DNA from: CAZPAH01 sp964584495
GTDB lineage: Bacteria; Krumholzibacteriota; Krumholzibacteriia; Krumholzibacteriales; Krumholzibacteriaceae
Length of the DNA stretch: 31,701 bases
Direction: 5' to 3'
Assembly (NCBI GenBank): GCA_964584495.1
Contig: CAZPAH010000020.1
Span: forward strand, 1 to 31,701
In this document: positions 23,201 to 30,622 of the stretch, one piece after another
Numbering within the stretch: the stretch's first letter is position 1
Layout of the letters: the number at the start of each line of letters is the position of its first letter
Position numbers and translations under genes: made by a program
Notes under the pieces: generated by a model
What the model saw: the letters and a program-made list of their open reading frames with translations, nothing else
Databases searched by the model: none
What the model was told of the DNA's origin: nothing

Positions 23201-23576
23201 CGCGCACCTGGTCTGCATCACGAACAGGCAGGCCGGCTCCGGAGGAGATATGCTCCCGATGGAGTTCCAGATGATGAAGATGGGACCCGTCATAGGAACG
23301 CGCACGTGGGGAGGACTGGTGGGCGTGTCGATGTTCCTCAGCCTGATAGACGGGGGAGGCCTGACAGCGCCCGATTACAGGATCTACGATGTCAACGGCA
23401 ACTGGATAGTCGAGAATAGGGGGGTCGAGCCCGACATCGTCGTCGACCTCGATCCGGTGGAAGTATCGAAAGGATACGATGCCCAGTTGATGAAGGCGAT
23501 AGAGGTACTAATGAAGGAGATCAAGGATGATCCAAGGCCGTGGCCGGAACATGGACCATTCAAGATCGACAGGTAA
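20256..23576 (+). CDS. Exported tricorn protease homologue (S41 family)
   Basis: A 1106-residue peptidase. A signal peptide or lipoprotein signal (AAGLMVMIAAVFLAVPAPAG, then C) is followed by two beta-propeller regions with repeated PD40 units (FSPDGSMIAF, FSPDGRKIAY, WSPDGKSIAY, WSPDGTKIAF, WSPDSRFIAY) up to about residue 560. After a Lys/Gly/Asp-rich linker (about 570-588) come the C1 helical domain (EAWRLERDFYYEPNMHGIDW), a PDZ domain (PLSGPGIDVKEGDYLIEING) and the S41 core. All four tricorn catalytic positions are present: Ser769-His770 (NTSHTY), Ser995 (GSGGD) and Glu1053, the last 58 residues after the Ser exactly as in Thermoplasma tricorn. AAAGGAG lies 8 nt before ATG 20256. The propellers gate substrate entry; it probably degrades peptides outside the cytoplasm. 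Confidence 0.95.
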   Translation: MFRIRSSSISGRMAAGLMVMIAAVFLAVPAPAGCSTSPQKPLLRFPDIHGETIVFVSGEDIWTAPSRGGIATRLTVHEGEERFPKFSPDGSMIAFTGEYDGNADVYVMNVDGGDITRVTYHPDYDEVVGWNPVTNKILFSSRRNSFSRFSRLFLISPDGTGLEELIMHEAVQGSFSPDGRKIAYNRISREFRTWKRYRGGTAQDIYMFDFDKNVDTKLTDFEGTDRIPMWAGNKIYFSSDRDRTLNIFSYDTGSGKIEQITHHSEYDVRRPSIGDGKIVYELGGSVWMLDLSTGKTAEVAIEVLSDAPDTRPYYKDLNDYITGGDISPTGKRALVVARGEIFSVPKEDGPTRNLTNNTGSRDKDAAWSPDGKSIAYLSDIDGEYDLYIIGPGGNGDPVKLTSFKDGYRHTLRWSPDGTKIAFADQTLRCYYIDIESKKITEVDRAQYENVDVSLDLKPIYDFSWSPDSRFIAYSKMDADQVYKVYVYSLESGKINCVSSGIFNDFGPVFTEDGEHLLFISNRRFDPTFCDFEWEMVYKKVAGIYGLTLRKDGPALLPPLSDEEAVAGKGDGDKKNGKKDKKGEDGKPSVRIDFEGIAGRIEHLPLPRGNFRSLSTAGTDIFYLNKDEGDFNRFEFRAIGPMNLYRFSLKDREERTVIENVDGYDLSADGSSILYAMRGGMGIIPSGATDSKGSPLDLSGLRVRLVPTAEWRQIFNEAWRLERDFYYEPNMHGIDWNAMRVKYGRMLDRATCRQDLGYVIGELIGELNTSHTYVYGGDLGRTADRVNVGMLGTDWKIDEKAGRYRFGRILRVPDWTREIIPPLSGPGIDVKEGDYLIEINGRSVTTDANIYSYFENLANTQVTLLVNGKPTAQGARKVTVTPLRGEYTLRYLDWVERNRLTAERESGGEIGYLHLPDTYLGSAREFPKYFYAQTKKKGIIVDGRFNGGGLDPAIFLQRLNKKVHTYWTRRYSHDQTDPALATRAHLVCITNRQAGSGGDMLPMEFQMMKMGPVIGTRTWGGLVGVSMFLSLIDGGGLTAPDYRIYDVNGNWIVENRGVEPDIVVDLDPVEVSKGYDAQLMKAIEVLMKEIKDDPRPWPEHGPFKIDR

Positions 23577-23618
23577 GGAAGGTCGGCCGTAAGGTCCGCC
23601 GCGGTTCCGGCATGGGCA

Positions 23619-23640
23619 TCTTCGCCGGCCCCGGCGAAGA
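23619..23640. terminator. Hairpin between convergent tricorn and NIF3 genes
   Basis: TCTTCGCC (23619-23626) pairs with GGCGAAGA (23633-23640) around a 6-nt G/C loop. It lies in the 87-nt space between two converging genes and works equally on both strands, though no T run follows on either side. Confidence 0.45.
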
Positions 23641-23663
23641 GGATACTCCCGGCGGGATGGTGG

Positions 23664-24419
23664 TCAAAGCCCGGTCGGAATATCGGCGAACCGGGTGTCG
23701 AGTCCCAGCTTTTCGCCGAGCAGACCGGCGAGGGCCTTCAAGCCGTGTGTTTCGGTGGCATAGTGGCCGGCGCAAAGGAGGTTGATCCTGCTTTCGCGGG
23801 CTATGTGGTAAGAGGAATGCGCCGTTTCTCCGGTCAGGAGGGCGGCGCATCCGGTTTCCGCCGCGGCCTGCGTGAGCGATGCGCCCCCGCCGGAGACTAT
23901 ACCTATCCTCTCTATCGTGGGCGGACCGAAGTTGAAGCTTTTAACCGGTGCCTCGAGAAGCTTTCCCAGCTTGGACGAGAGTGATTGCACCTTTATCCTC
24001 CGGGGAAGGACGGCGGCAAGACCTATCGCGATTCCGTGATAGTCGCCGAAGTTCCCGTCGGGCCGGGCTCCGAGGATATTGGCGAGCCGGGCATTGTTCC
24101 CTATGACGGGGTGGCAGTCGAGTGGAAGGTGGGCCGCGTATAGGGAGATCCCCCTTTCAAGGAGAATCCGGACCCGTTTCGCCATAATTCCCGTTACCGG
24201 CTGCCGGGGAGCCCAGAACAGGCCGTGGTGCACGATAAGCATGTCCGAGCCTTCCCGCACGGCCCTCCTGATCGATATATCGCAGGCGTCCACCGCTAGG
24301 GTCACTTTTGTTACGTTCCCCGAACCTTCCACCTGGAGTCCGTTGAGGGATGTGTCCCCCTCGAAATTATTGACGGCGAGAGTTTCATTCAGGAATCCTA
24401 CTACCGATGCGAGCTTCAT
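23664..24419 (-). CDS. NIF3/YbgI family dinuclear metal-centre protein
   Basis: A 251-residue protein of the Nif3-like dinuclear metal hexamer family. The metal ligands are visible in the family order: LIVHHGLFW near residue 62, AAHLPLDCH near residue 95, and GHYATETHG near residue 218. NGLQVEG near residue 27 is the usual N-terminal block. The biochemical activity is debated (GTP cyclohydrolase-like fold; some members implicated in RNA or nucleotide metabolism). It begins 3 nt after the stop of the Sec-containing phosphoesterase gene and is surely co-transcribed with it; AGGA lies about 10 nt upstream inside that gene. Confidence 0.93.
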   Translation of the reverse strand: MKLASVVGFLNETLAVNNFEGDTSLNGLQVEGSGNVTKVTLAVDACDISIRRAVREGSDMLIVHHGLFWAPRQPVTGIMAKRVRILLERGISLYAAHLPLDCHPVIGNNARLANILGARPDGNFGDYHGIAIGLAAVLPRRIKVQSLSSKLGKLLEAPVKSFNFGPPTIERIGIVSGGGASLTQAAAETGCAALLTGETAHSSYHIARESRINLLCAGHYATETHGLKALAGLLGEKLGLDTRFADIPTGL

Positions 24420-24422
24420 TTT

Positions 24423-25457
24423 TCAAGATCCTTTCCTCGATTCGATATCTTTCTTTCTCTTTTCATTCTGATAGCGCTTCTCCAGCTCGAGGAGGTCGGC
24501 CCTTCCTTTCAAGGATCGTGCCGCCTTTCCCATGTCGGCCGCTGATATGCTTTTTTCGCCACCGGCGAAATCGACCGTTATCTCGGTAAAGGAAGTGCGC
24601 TTTATCCCGGTATCCACTACAAGCGCATCGCCGGATCTTTGGCTGTATGTCTCGAAATGTCTCCTGTGCCCGTTGATGACCAGGTCCACACCGGGGATTT
24701 CTTTTGCGAACTCGAGGCTCTTCTTCCAACCCTGGTGGCTTACCGCGATTATCAGATCGCAACCTTTTTCCCTCAATGTCGATACGGCCTCGAGGGCGGC
24801 GATCCCCGGAGAGATGATCTCGTAGCGTTCCTGCATCGGCGGGCTGGTCCTGTGCACGTAAGAGGGAAGGACCACTCCAAAGATCCCGATCCTAATGGAG
24901 CCTTTTCTACCCCAGAGAGTCCTTTTCCCCCCGACGTCCATGACGATCCACCTTGCGGCGGCCGGTTTTCCGCTCTCCCTATCGAATATGTTTGTTGAAA
25001 AAAGAGGCAGGCCCGACCGTTCGGCGGTCTTTAATAGCTTTTCATTCCCGTATAGGAGTTCGTTCTCGCAGATGAGGACGGCATTGTAATCGAGCATCTC
25101 CATCGCGTTGAAGGTGTAGATATCCTCGTTGTCGAGATCGAAACGGCCTTCTTTTGCCGGCAGGAAGTTCCCCGCGTCGATCAGAAGAACGGGATTCTCG
25201 CTGCGCCTGCGGTCTATGAGGGAAGCCCACCTGGCCATCCCGGATTGATATTTAGCCTTTCACCCGCACGGTTCGCGGTATCCCTCGAGCCCGCCGGTTA
25301 CGAAGATGCTCACCTTCGTGTCCAGGGGAGCTCCGCCGGAGCTTTCCGAGCGGGCGATATAAATTTTCAATGGAATGTAGATCGCCAGCAGAACCACGAA
25401 GACCGCCAGCATCGCACGAATCAGGTGCGTGTTAGTCTTTCCCGTTGTCCCTTTCAT
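24423..25457 (-). CDS. Membrane-anchored UshA-like metallophosphoesterase homologue with selenocysteine (PCG-U), UGA at codon 66
   Basis: A 344-residue protein read through TGA at 25262-25260. Before it: one membrane helix (MLAVFVVLLAIYIPLKIYI, residues 16-34) and TKVSIFVTGGLEGYREPCG. After it, in the same frame, KAKYQSGMARWASLID and VLLIDAGNFL. The family pattern is G-YLEPCGC...Q-GG-ARRATLI...VLLVDAGDF, so UGA replaces the second Cys of PCGC. Downstream, CENELLYG, IAVSHQGW (about 240) and NGHRRH (263-267) match calcineurin-like motifs, but the usual N-terminal D-H metal pair is absent (TGGLEG). It probably sits in the periplasm, tethered to the inner membrane. The first 26 nt overlap the end of the upstream regulator gene. 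A normal caller would report two ORFs, 25260-25457 and 24423-25238. I recall UshA-like (seleno)protein annotation models but cannot check them here. Confidence 0.87.
25220..25241 (-). promoter_or_regulatory. SECIS-like hairpin for UGA in the metallophosphoesterase homologue
   Basis: On the minus-strand mRNA, GGGA pairs with UCCC, a single bulged U follows, then GGCC pairs with GGCU (one G-U) around the loop AGGUG. The stem starts 18 nt after the UGA and the loop lies 27 nt after it. A bulged U on the 5' side below a loop carrying AGGU is the recognition pattern of the E. coli fdhF SECIS bound by SelB. Confidence 0.83.
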
Positions 25458-28400
25458 AGTCTCTCAGCTTTGTGTATAGTGTCGGTTTCGATATTCCGAG
25501 TATTCTGGCCGCCTTCGTTTTGTCCCCCGTCTTCTCGACGACCTTGTGAATCAGCGTGTTCTGGATTTTCGGCAGGATCGGGTCGCTTTCGGTGAACTGC
25601 ACGTTTTCCAGAAGGGTTTCCAGCAGGTCCCCTAGGGTCGTCAGGGATCTCGTATGGATCAGCTCCGTGTGCTTTACGATATTTTCCGGAAGATCTTCGG
25701 GTAGGATCGTTTCTTTTCTGGAAAGTATCATAAGCCTCTTAATCGTGTTTTCAAGCTCGCGGACGTTCCCCGGCCATTCGTACTCGTTGAGGTACAGCAT
25801 CGCTTCCGGCGAAATTCTTCTTTTCGGAATATTGTAGAGACGGCTGCAGTTGGTCAAGAAATGATCGCAGAGAAGCTCGATATCTTCCCTTCTCTCCTTC
25901 AGTCCGGGTATGCGTATCGGAAAAATATTTATCCTGAAGTAGAGATCTTCACGGAATAGTCCCTGCTTGACAAGCTGAAGGAGGTCCCTGTTGGTCGCGG
26001 CGATCACCCTGGCGTCGGTGGATATTTCCTTCGTTCCCCCCACTCGGTAGAAGCGGCCTTCCTCCAGCACGTGGAGCAGCTTCGGCTGGAGGGAAAGGGG
26101 CATGTCTCCTATCTCGTTGAGGAAGATCGTGCCGCCCGCCGCGGATTCGAAGAAACCTATTTTCTGTTTCACGGCGCCCGTGAAGGAGCCTTTCTCGTGA
26201 CCGAACAGGGCGCTTTCAAGAAGCTCGTGTGGAAAGGCCGCGCAGTTCAGCGAGTGGAAGCGTCTCTCCCTCCTCGGGCTGTTGGAATGTATCGTTTTCG
26301 CGATCAGATCCTTCCCCGAGCCGCTGGGGCCGGTCAGAAGAACGGTCGTATCCATGTCCTTGATCCCTTCCACGAGCTCGAAGATATTTCTAATCGCGGC
26401 CGATCTGCCGACGATATTCTGGAACCCTGGAATCTCTCTCGGATCTATCGCCGCGGTCCGCGTAGAGGGGATCTGCTTGCCAAGTTGGCGTATCCGGTCC
26501 GACAGCATGATTCTTTCGAGCCCGAGGGCGAGTTGCTGGCTGAAACCGACCAGGAAGATATGGTCCTCATCGGAAGTTTCCTCGTTGAACTCCGGGGAAT
26601 CCAGGTAAAGAAATCCCGTGACCTCGTCCTGGATCCACAGGGGGGTGCAGATGATCCCCGGATGTTCGGCCAGGAATTTTTGTGAAACTTTTCCCGGAGG
26701 TATCATCGTGCGCGATATATCCAGAGGATATCCGAGCTGCCTGGCGATATCGAGTATCGCTATGACATTTTTATCGGTCAGGTCGGTTCCCGGTCCGGAC
26801 CCGAAATCTCCTATGCAATCGAGTATATGAAACGAGTCCTGGCTGCTCTTCTGAAGTATGAGAGCCGCCCTTTCCATGTTCATGATGCGGCGGGCGTTCT
26901 CCGTAATCGTGCGGTGCAGCTTCTCCGGGTCACGGACGGTGCGTATAAGGGAGATCACCTTGCACAGGGCGCGGAATCTCGTCGTGTCGGAATGTGCTAT
27001 CCCGGACTCCTCGGCGGATTTCAGATCGAGCCTACTATCCAGTTCCCGGACCTTTAACGGCATGCAGTCCGTTTCGTTCACGAGGGATGTCGCCCTGAGA
27101 AGGTATTCCCTTGCCAGGGTCTCGTTGCCGTCTTCCAGGTAGAGCTCGCCCAGCTCGGCCGTCACCGAGGCGGCCGTGTCTTTCTTTCCCAGCAGAGAAA
27201 GCTCGAGGCTGGTCGTCTCCAGTTTCGTCTTTCCCTGGTCGCGTTTGCCTTCGGCGAGAAGGATCTTTCCCCTTACAAGCTCGAGCAGGACCGTTTCGAG
27301 CCTCGAGCCGATCTTTTGATTGATCGCGGCCGCCTGATCGAGAAGATCTCCCGTATCGTCGAGCTTGCCCTGGGCCAGGCTCAACTCGCTCAGTCTCCTG
27401 AAAACGACCGCTTTCTCTTTCATCGATCGCGTCTTCTGGCAGATATGGAGATCCCGGAAATAATATTCACGGGCCGAATCATGATCTCCCTTGAGAAAGT
27501 AGATTTCTCCCATGGTTCCCCAAATCTCCGCTAGGAGCTGCTGGTTGCCGATATCCTCGGCAAGGCGGCTCGCGGTAATGCAGTTGCTCTCCGCCTTGTC
27601 TATATCTTCGAGGTCGAGGTAGGTCAGGGCGATGTTCAGGTGCGCCGCCGCGAGGCCGGGGAGATTGTTGTTGCGCTGCTTGATATTCATGCTCTTCGTG
27701 AAGCATTCCAGCGCCTCCCTGACCCTTCCCATCGAACGGTAAACGAGGCCGAGGTTGTTGTAGCTCGCCGCGACTCCTATCTCGTCGTTGCAATCCTCTC
27801 TCAGCGCGAGGCATCTCTTATGGCAATGGATCGCATCGTCATATTTACTTCTGTTCCAGTTGATCGCCCCCATCAGGTTATACGACTGTGCCAGCTCGCT
27901 GAAATGCTGTTTCTTGTCGAGAAGCCTGTGCACGAGAAGGCAGTTGTCCCAGGACTTATCGAAATGCCCCAGGCGGTAATCTATCCATGCGAGGTCGTTG
28001 TACAGCCTCGCCCTTTCCCTGGAGATGATATGCTCCCCGTGAATGTCCAATGTCTTCTTGAGAAGGGATTGGGCCTTCACGAAATCCCCCTTCTTTTCCA
28101 GGATCTCGCATTCCTTCCTGATGGCCTCGACGGCGAGCGTTCTGTATTTATGCCAGTCATCGTCCCTCTTGGTCTCTTCCCGGCATCTCCTGTAAAGCGA
28201 TTCGGCCTTCTCCATGTTTCCTATGATGGAGAAAAAGTTTCCCAGATCGAGCAGAAGCTTGTATCTCATTTCCGGGGGGAGGTACGTGTCGAGCTTTCTG
28301 CTCATAAAACCCTCATTGAAACAGTTTATGGCATTGACCTTCTTACGGCTCAGGAAAAGCTGGAATATCTCGTAACCCTTGAAAGCCGCTTCGGCTCTTT

Positions 28401-30099
28401 CCCCGCAATTGGCAAGGTGATAGAAAATATAGGAGAGGGGCGTGTGTTGAAGCTCCTTAAGTATCTGGGCGATATTGATATGGAGCTCCTTCTTTCTCCT
28501 GGTAGGTATCGCCGAGAGAATCGTTTTAGAGAGTGACCGGCTGCTTATGCTGAAGACGAGACAGAGCTCCCAGTTGGAGAGGGGGGATATGGCGCCTCTC
28601 GCCGTCACGAGTCCCAGCGTGATCAGTTTCTGGAGGATCGTGTAGAACTCTTCCAGGTCCGTGGAATAAACGCTCTGGAGAATCGATAGCGGGACCTGGA
28701 ACCTGAAGACGGCTATCAGGTGGAGCACCGATTTCTCCTCGGGTGTCAACAGGTCGATCAGCTTCTTTACGGGTGCGGGATGGTCCATACGTCCTGGGTC
28801 GAGTAGCATCCTAACAGAGACGTTCATTAATGAGAGCGGTTTTCCGGCGTCAATCATCCCTATAAGGGTCTTATCGCCGCCGGGCGGAAGAAAGTGCTCG
28901 AAAATAATTCTTTTCCCGTCAGGCTTTAAACGGGGCAGCTCTATCTCCACGATCCCTATTCTCTTCCCCGCCGCCTCTTCCCGCAGCGCGGAGAGGAAAT
29001 ATGGGGGGCTGTCCTCGTTTATCGCAACGACGGCGATCTTCAGGTGGGAGAGATCGCGCGAGAGCCTGTCGATAATGTAACCGCACAGGAGCGGTTCGAC
29101 GGCGTGATCGTCGAAGATTATATAGTCGCAATAATTGTTCTCTTCTGAGTCTCCGCTGTCCTTGAAGGTGCTGTGGTCGTCGATTATGCCGGATCCCTTC
29201 AACCCGCAGCCTTTCTCGAACTCCCTTACGGCCTCTTCCAGAAATGTGGTTTTTCCGTTCCCGTTCGCACCGTTGACCAGAACGAGCTGCTTATCTCCAT
29301 CCCGGGCCTTGTAGGCCGCCCGGTGAAGCTTCGTCATTTCCCGTTCGGCCGGCTCTATAGGAGGCTGCCTCCCGGCTATGAACTTTGTGTCAATACCGGG
29401 GTCATCGATGAATGACGCAATAGTTTTTACGAGCCGGAAGAAATCCTCCCTGCCCGTCGCGGTAGAAACCGACTTCAGTCCGTCCGATATCTTTTCGCAC
29501 CTTGCCGAAATCCCTTCGGTGAGATAGGGGCTGAAGATCGAGAAGATCTCGCCGAGATCGTTGAGATCGCCGAACAGCGGCTGCCGGCAACGTTGGGAAG
29601 GCGGCAGAGAGTCCAGTTTTTCCTTTACCTCGCCGGGAAGGAGGTACGCAGTCGGGAGTATCATAAGCTCGTCCTCTATCATCACGAGAGATTGTGCGTT
29701 CAGGTTGTGGAAGAACTTCCCGGCCGAGAGCTTCTTTAGAACCGACGATCCGAGCGATCGCAGCAGCTCAAGCGCCTCGCTGGCCCTCATCGATGGAAGG
29801 GCCTTCGTCATCGGAATCAACTCGTTGTGAGGAAAGAGGAATATTATACCGCGGCTGAATTCCTGCAGGGAGAGCGTCTTCGTCATGCGGCGGTCGCCGT
29901 TGGCAAACAGAAAATCGCGCATCCTCAGATCGTTGGATGAGAGGGAAACCTTTTCCGGTGGAAGAAGGGAAAAAAGCAGGTAATCCTTGCCGCTCAGAGA
30001 ATCGGTGACGCTGTAACCGAGCCATGGGGAGTAGCTGCCGAGCGCCTTCTTTATCGCGTACCTTGACGTGAAACTCTGTTTCATTTCGACGGCATTCAT
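25432..30099 (-). CDS. Giant sigma54-type regulator: pseudokinase-NTPase-TPR-GAF-AAA+-Fis
   Basis: A 1555-residue regulator. Residues 1-230 resemble a protein kinase without catalytic residues (SRYAIKKALGSYSPWLGYSV at the start; FFHNLNAQSLVMIEDE where HRDLKPxN would be). A STAND-like NTPase follows with P-loop GANGNGKTT at 277-285 and a winged-helix-like arm (about 440-520). TPR repeats fill about 610-1010. A GAF-like domain spans about 1045-1200. The sigma54-activator AAA+ domain spans about 1225-1455: Walker A GPSGSGKD 1257-1264, GSFTGA 1304-1309 (variant of GAFTGA), FLNEIGD (variant of FLDEIGD), and EWPGNVRELEN at 1441-1451. A Fis-type HTH closes the protein (KTKAARILGISKPTLYTKLR). GGTGAG precedes ATG 30099. 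The domain order suggests sensing and scaffold functions that control sigma54 promoters. Confidence 0.92.
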   Translation of the reverse strand: MNAVEMKQSFTSRYAIKKALGSYSPWLGYSVTDSLSGKDYLLFSLLPPEKVSLSSNDLRMRDFLFANGDRRMTKTLSLQEFSRGIIFLFPHNELIPMTKALPSMRASEALELLRSLGSSVLKKLSAGKFFHNLNAQSLVMIEDELMILPTAYLLPGEVKEKLDSLPPSQRCRQPLFGDLNDLGEIFSIFSPYLTEGISARCEKISDGLKSVSTATGREDFFRLVKTIASFIDDPGIDTKFIAGRQPPIEPAEREMTKLHRAAYKARDGDKQLVLVNGANGNGKTTFLEEAVREFEKGCGLKGSGIIDDHSTFKDSGDSEENNYCDYIIFDDHAVEPLLCGYIIDRLSRDLSHLKIAVVAINEDSPPYFLSALREEAAGKRIGIVEIELPRLKPDGKRIIFEHFLPPGGDKTLIGMIDAGKPLSLMNVSVRMLLDPGRMDHPAPVKKLIDLLTPEEKSVLHLIAVFRFQVPLSILQSVYSTDLEEFYTILQKLITLGLVTARGAISPLSNWELCLVFSISSRSLSKTILSAIPTRRKKELHINIAQILKELQHTPLSYIFYHLANCGERAEAAFKGYEIFQLFLSRKKVNAINCFNEGFMSRKLDTYLPPEMRYKLLLDLGNFFSIIGNMEKAESLYRRCREETKRDDDWHKYRTLAVEAIRKECEILEKKGDFVKAQSLLKKTLDIHGEHIISRERARLYNDLAWIDYRLGHFDKSWDNCLLVHRLLDKKQHFSELAQSYNLMGAINWNRSKYDDAIHCHKRCLALREDCNDEIGVAASYNNLGLVYRSMGRVREALECFTKSMNIKQRNNNLPGLAAAHLNIALTYLDLEDIDKAESNCITASRLAEDIGNQQLLAEIWGTMGEIYFLKGDHDSAREYYFRDLHICQKTRSMKEKAVVFRRLSELSLAQGKLDDTGDLLDQAAAINQKIGSRLETVLLELVRGKILLAEGKRDQGKTKLETTSLELSLLGKKDTAASVTAELGELYLEDGNETLAREYLLRATSLVNETDCMPLKVRELDSRLDLKSAEESGIAHSDTTRFRALCKVISLIRTVRDPEKLHRTITENARRIMNMERAALILQKSSQDSFHILDCIGDFGSGPGTDLTDKNVIAILDIARQLGYPLDISRTMIPPGKVSQKFLAEHPGIICTPLWIQDEVTGFLYLDSPEFNEETSDEDHIFLVGFSQQLALGLERIMLSDRIRQLGKQIPSTRTAAIDPREIPGFQNIVGRSAAIRNIFELVEGIKDMDTTVLLTGPSGSGKDLIAKTIHSNSPRRERRFHSLNCAAFPHELLESALFGHEKGSFTGAVKQKIGFFESAAGGTIFLNEIGDMPLSLQPKLLHVLEEGRFYRVGGTKEISTDARVIAATNRDLLQLVKQGLFREDLYFRINIFPIRIPGLKERREDIELLCDHFLTNCSRLYNIPKRRISPEAMLYLNEYEWPGNVRELENTIKRLMILSRKETILPEDLPENIVKHTELIHTRSLTTLGDLLETLLENVQFTESDPILPKIQNTLIHKVVEKTGDKTKAARILGISKPTLYTKLRDYERDNGKD

Positions 30100-30137
30100 C
30101 GTCTCACCAGTTTGTAAAATAATTTTCCTGGTTAAAA

Positions 30138-30166
30138 ACTTTACCGCATATAGGTAAAAACTTCAA
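30138..30166 (-). promoter_or_regulatory. Sigma70-type promoter and operator-like repeats before the giant regulator gene
   Basis: On the minus strand, TTGAAG (30166-30161), 17-nt spacer and TAAAGT (30143-30138). The spacer contains a perfect inverted repeat, TTTACC (30140-30145) and GGTAAA (30153-30158). In addition TAAAAACTT occurs twice in the same orientation (30133-30141 and 30155-30163), 22 bp apart, about two helical turns. Both patterns suggest a regulator binding site over the promoter. The rest of 30100-30277 shows no further gene. Confidence 0.5.
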
Positions 30167-30277
30167 GCGAAAGATGACCCTCTGCACAATACAGATGTTA
30201 ATCGAGGACAACATTCAGATAAAGCTGATATTTTTCAGATAATGGGTCTGGGTGGAGTCAAGGCAGCGGGATATCTA

Positions 30278-30622
30278 TCAAGTGATGTAGAGCATCCGTC
30301 CGCAGTTCTCGCAGGTCAGAAGCTCGTGGCTGTATGCCGAGGAAAAAAACGATGTGGGAAGCTTCACGAAGCACCCCAGGCAGCGATCGCCGGTAACAGG
30401 TAGAATCGCCATCTTGTAATGGGCCGCGAGCTTTTCGTACCTGTTTCTCAGGGCGGTCGGAATCTTCGCCGCGATCTCGGCCCGCGCCTTCTGCAGCTCT
30501 TCCAGTCCCGTCAACTGGAACCCCATGCTCTTCAGTTCTTCCGATGTGGACTTGTCCTTCACCTCTTTTATCATGATATCTAGATCCTGGAGTCCGATCA
30601 GGAGCCGGAATTCTTCTCTCAA
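30278..30622 (-). CDS. C4-type zinc-ribbon protein with N-terminal coiled coil
   Basis: A 114-residue protein. Residues 1-70 form a charged helical, probably coiled-coil, region (MREEFRLLIGLQDLDIMIKE, EELQKARAEIAAKIPTALRN). Residues 78-114 carry two zinc-binding pairs, Cys81/Cys84 (RCLGC) and Cys104/Cys107 (CENC), ending GRMLYIT. This is the DUF164/zf-RING_7 family, usually about 240 residues with a longer coiled coil, so this copy is short. Such genes are commonly neighbours of NIF3-family genes; here NIF3 is about 6 kb away on the same strand. Its ATG overlaps the EIIA stop as ATGA. Two stop codons (TGA TAG) end it. Confidence 0.85.
   Translation of the reverse strand: MREEFRLLIGLQDLDIMIKEVKDKSTSEELKSMGFQLTGLEELQKARAEIAAKIPTALRNRYEKLAAHYKMAILPVTGDRCLGCFVKLPTSFFSSAYSHELLTCENCGRMLYIT

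Noticed and set aside
22338..23207. 289-codon open frame on the minus strand
   Set aside because: Antisense shadow of the tricorn gene in G/C-rich codons; no motif, no ribosome binding site.
25260..25457. Separate 65-residue membrane peptide gene upstream of a phosphoesterase
   Set aside because: The two frames are identical and joined by a single TGA at the family's second Cys; the downstream ATG would remove the conserved PCG region and the membrane anchor.
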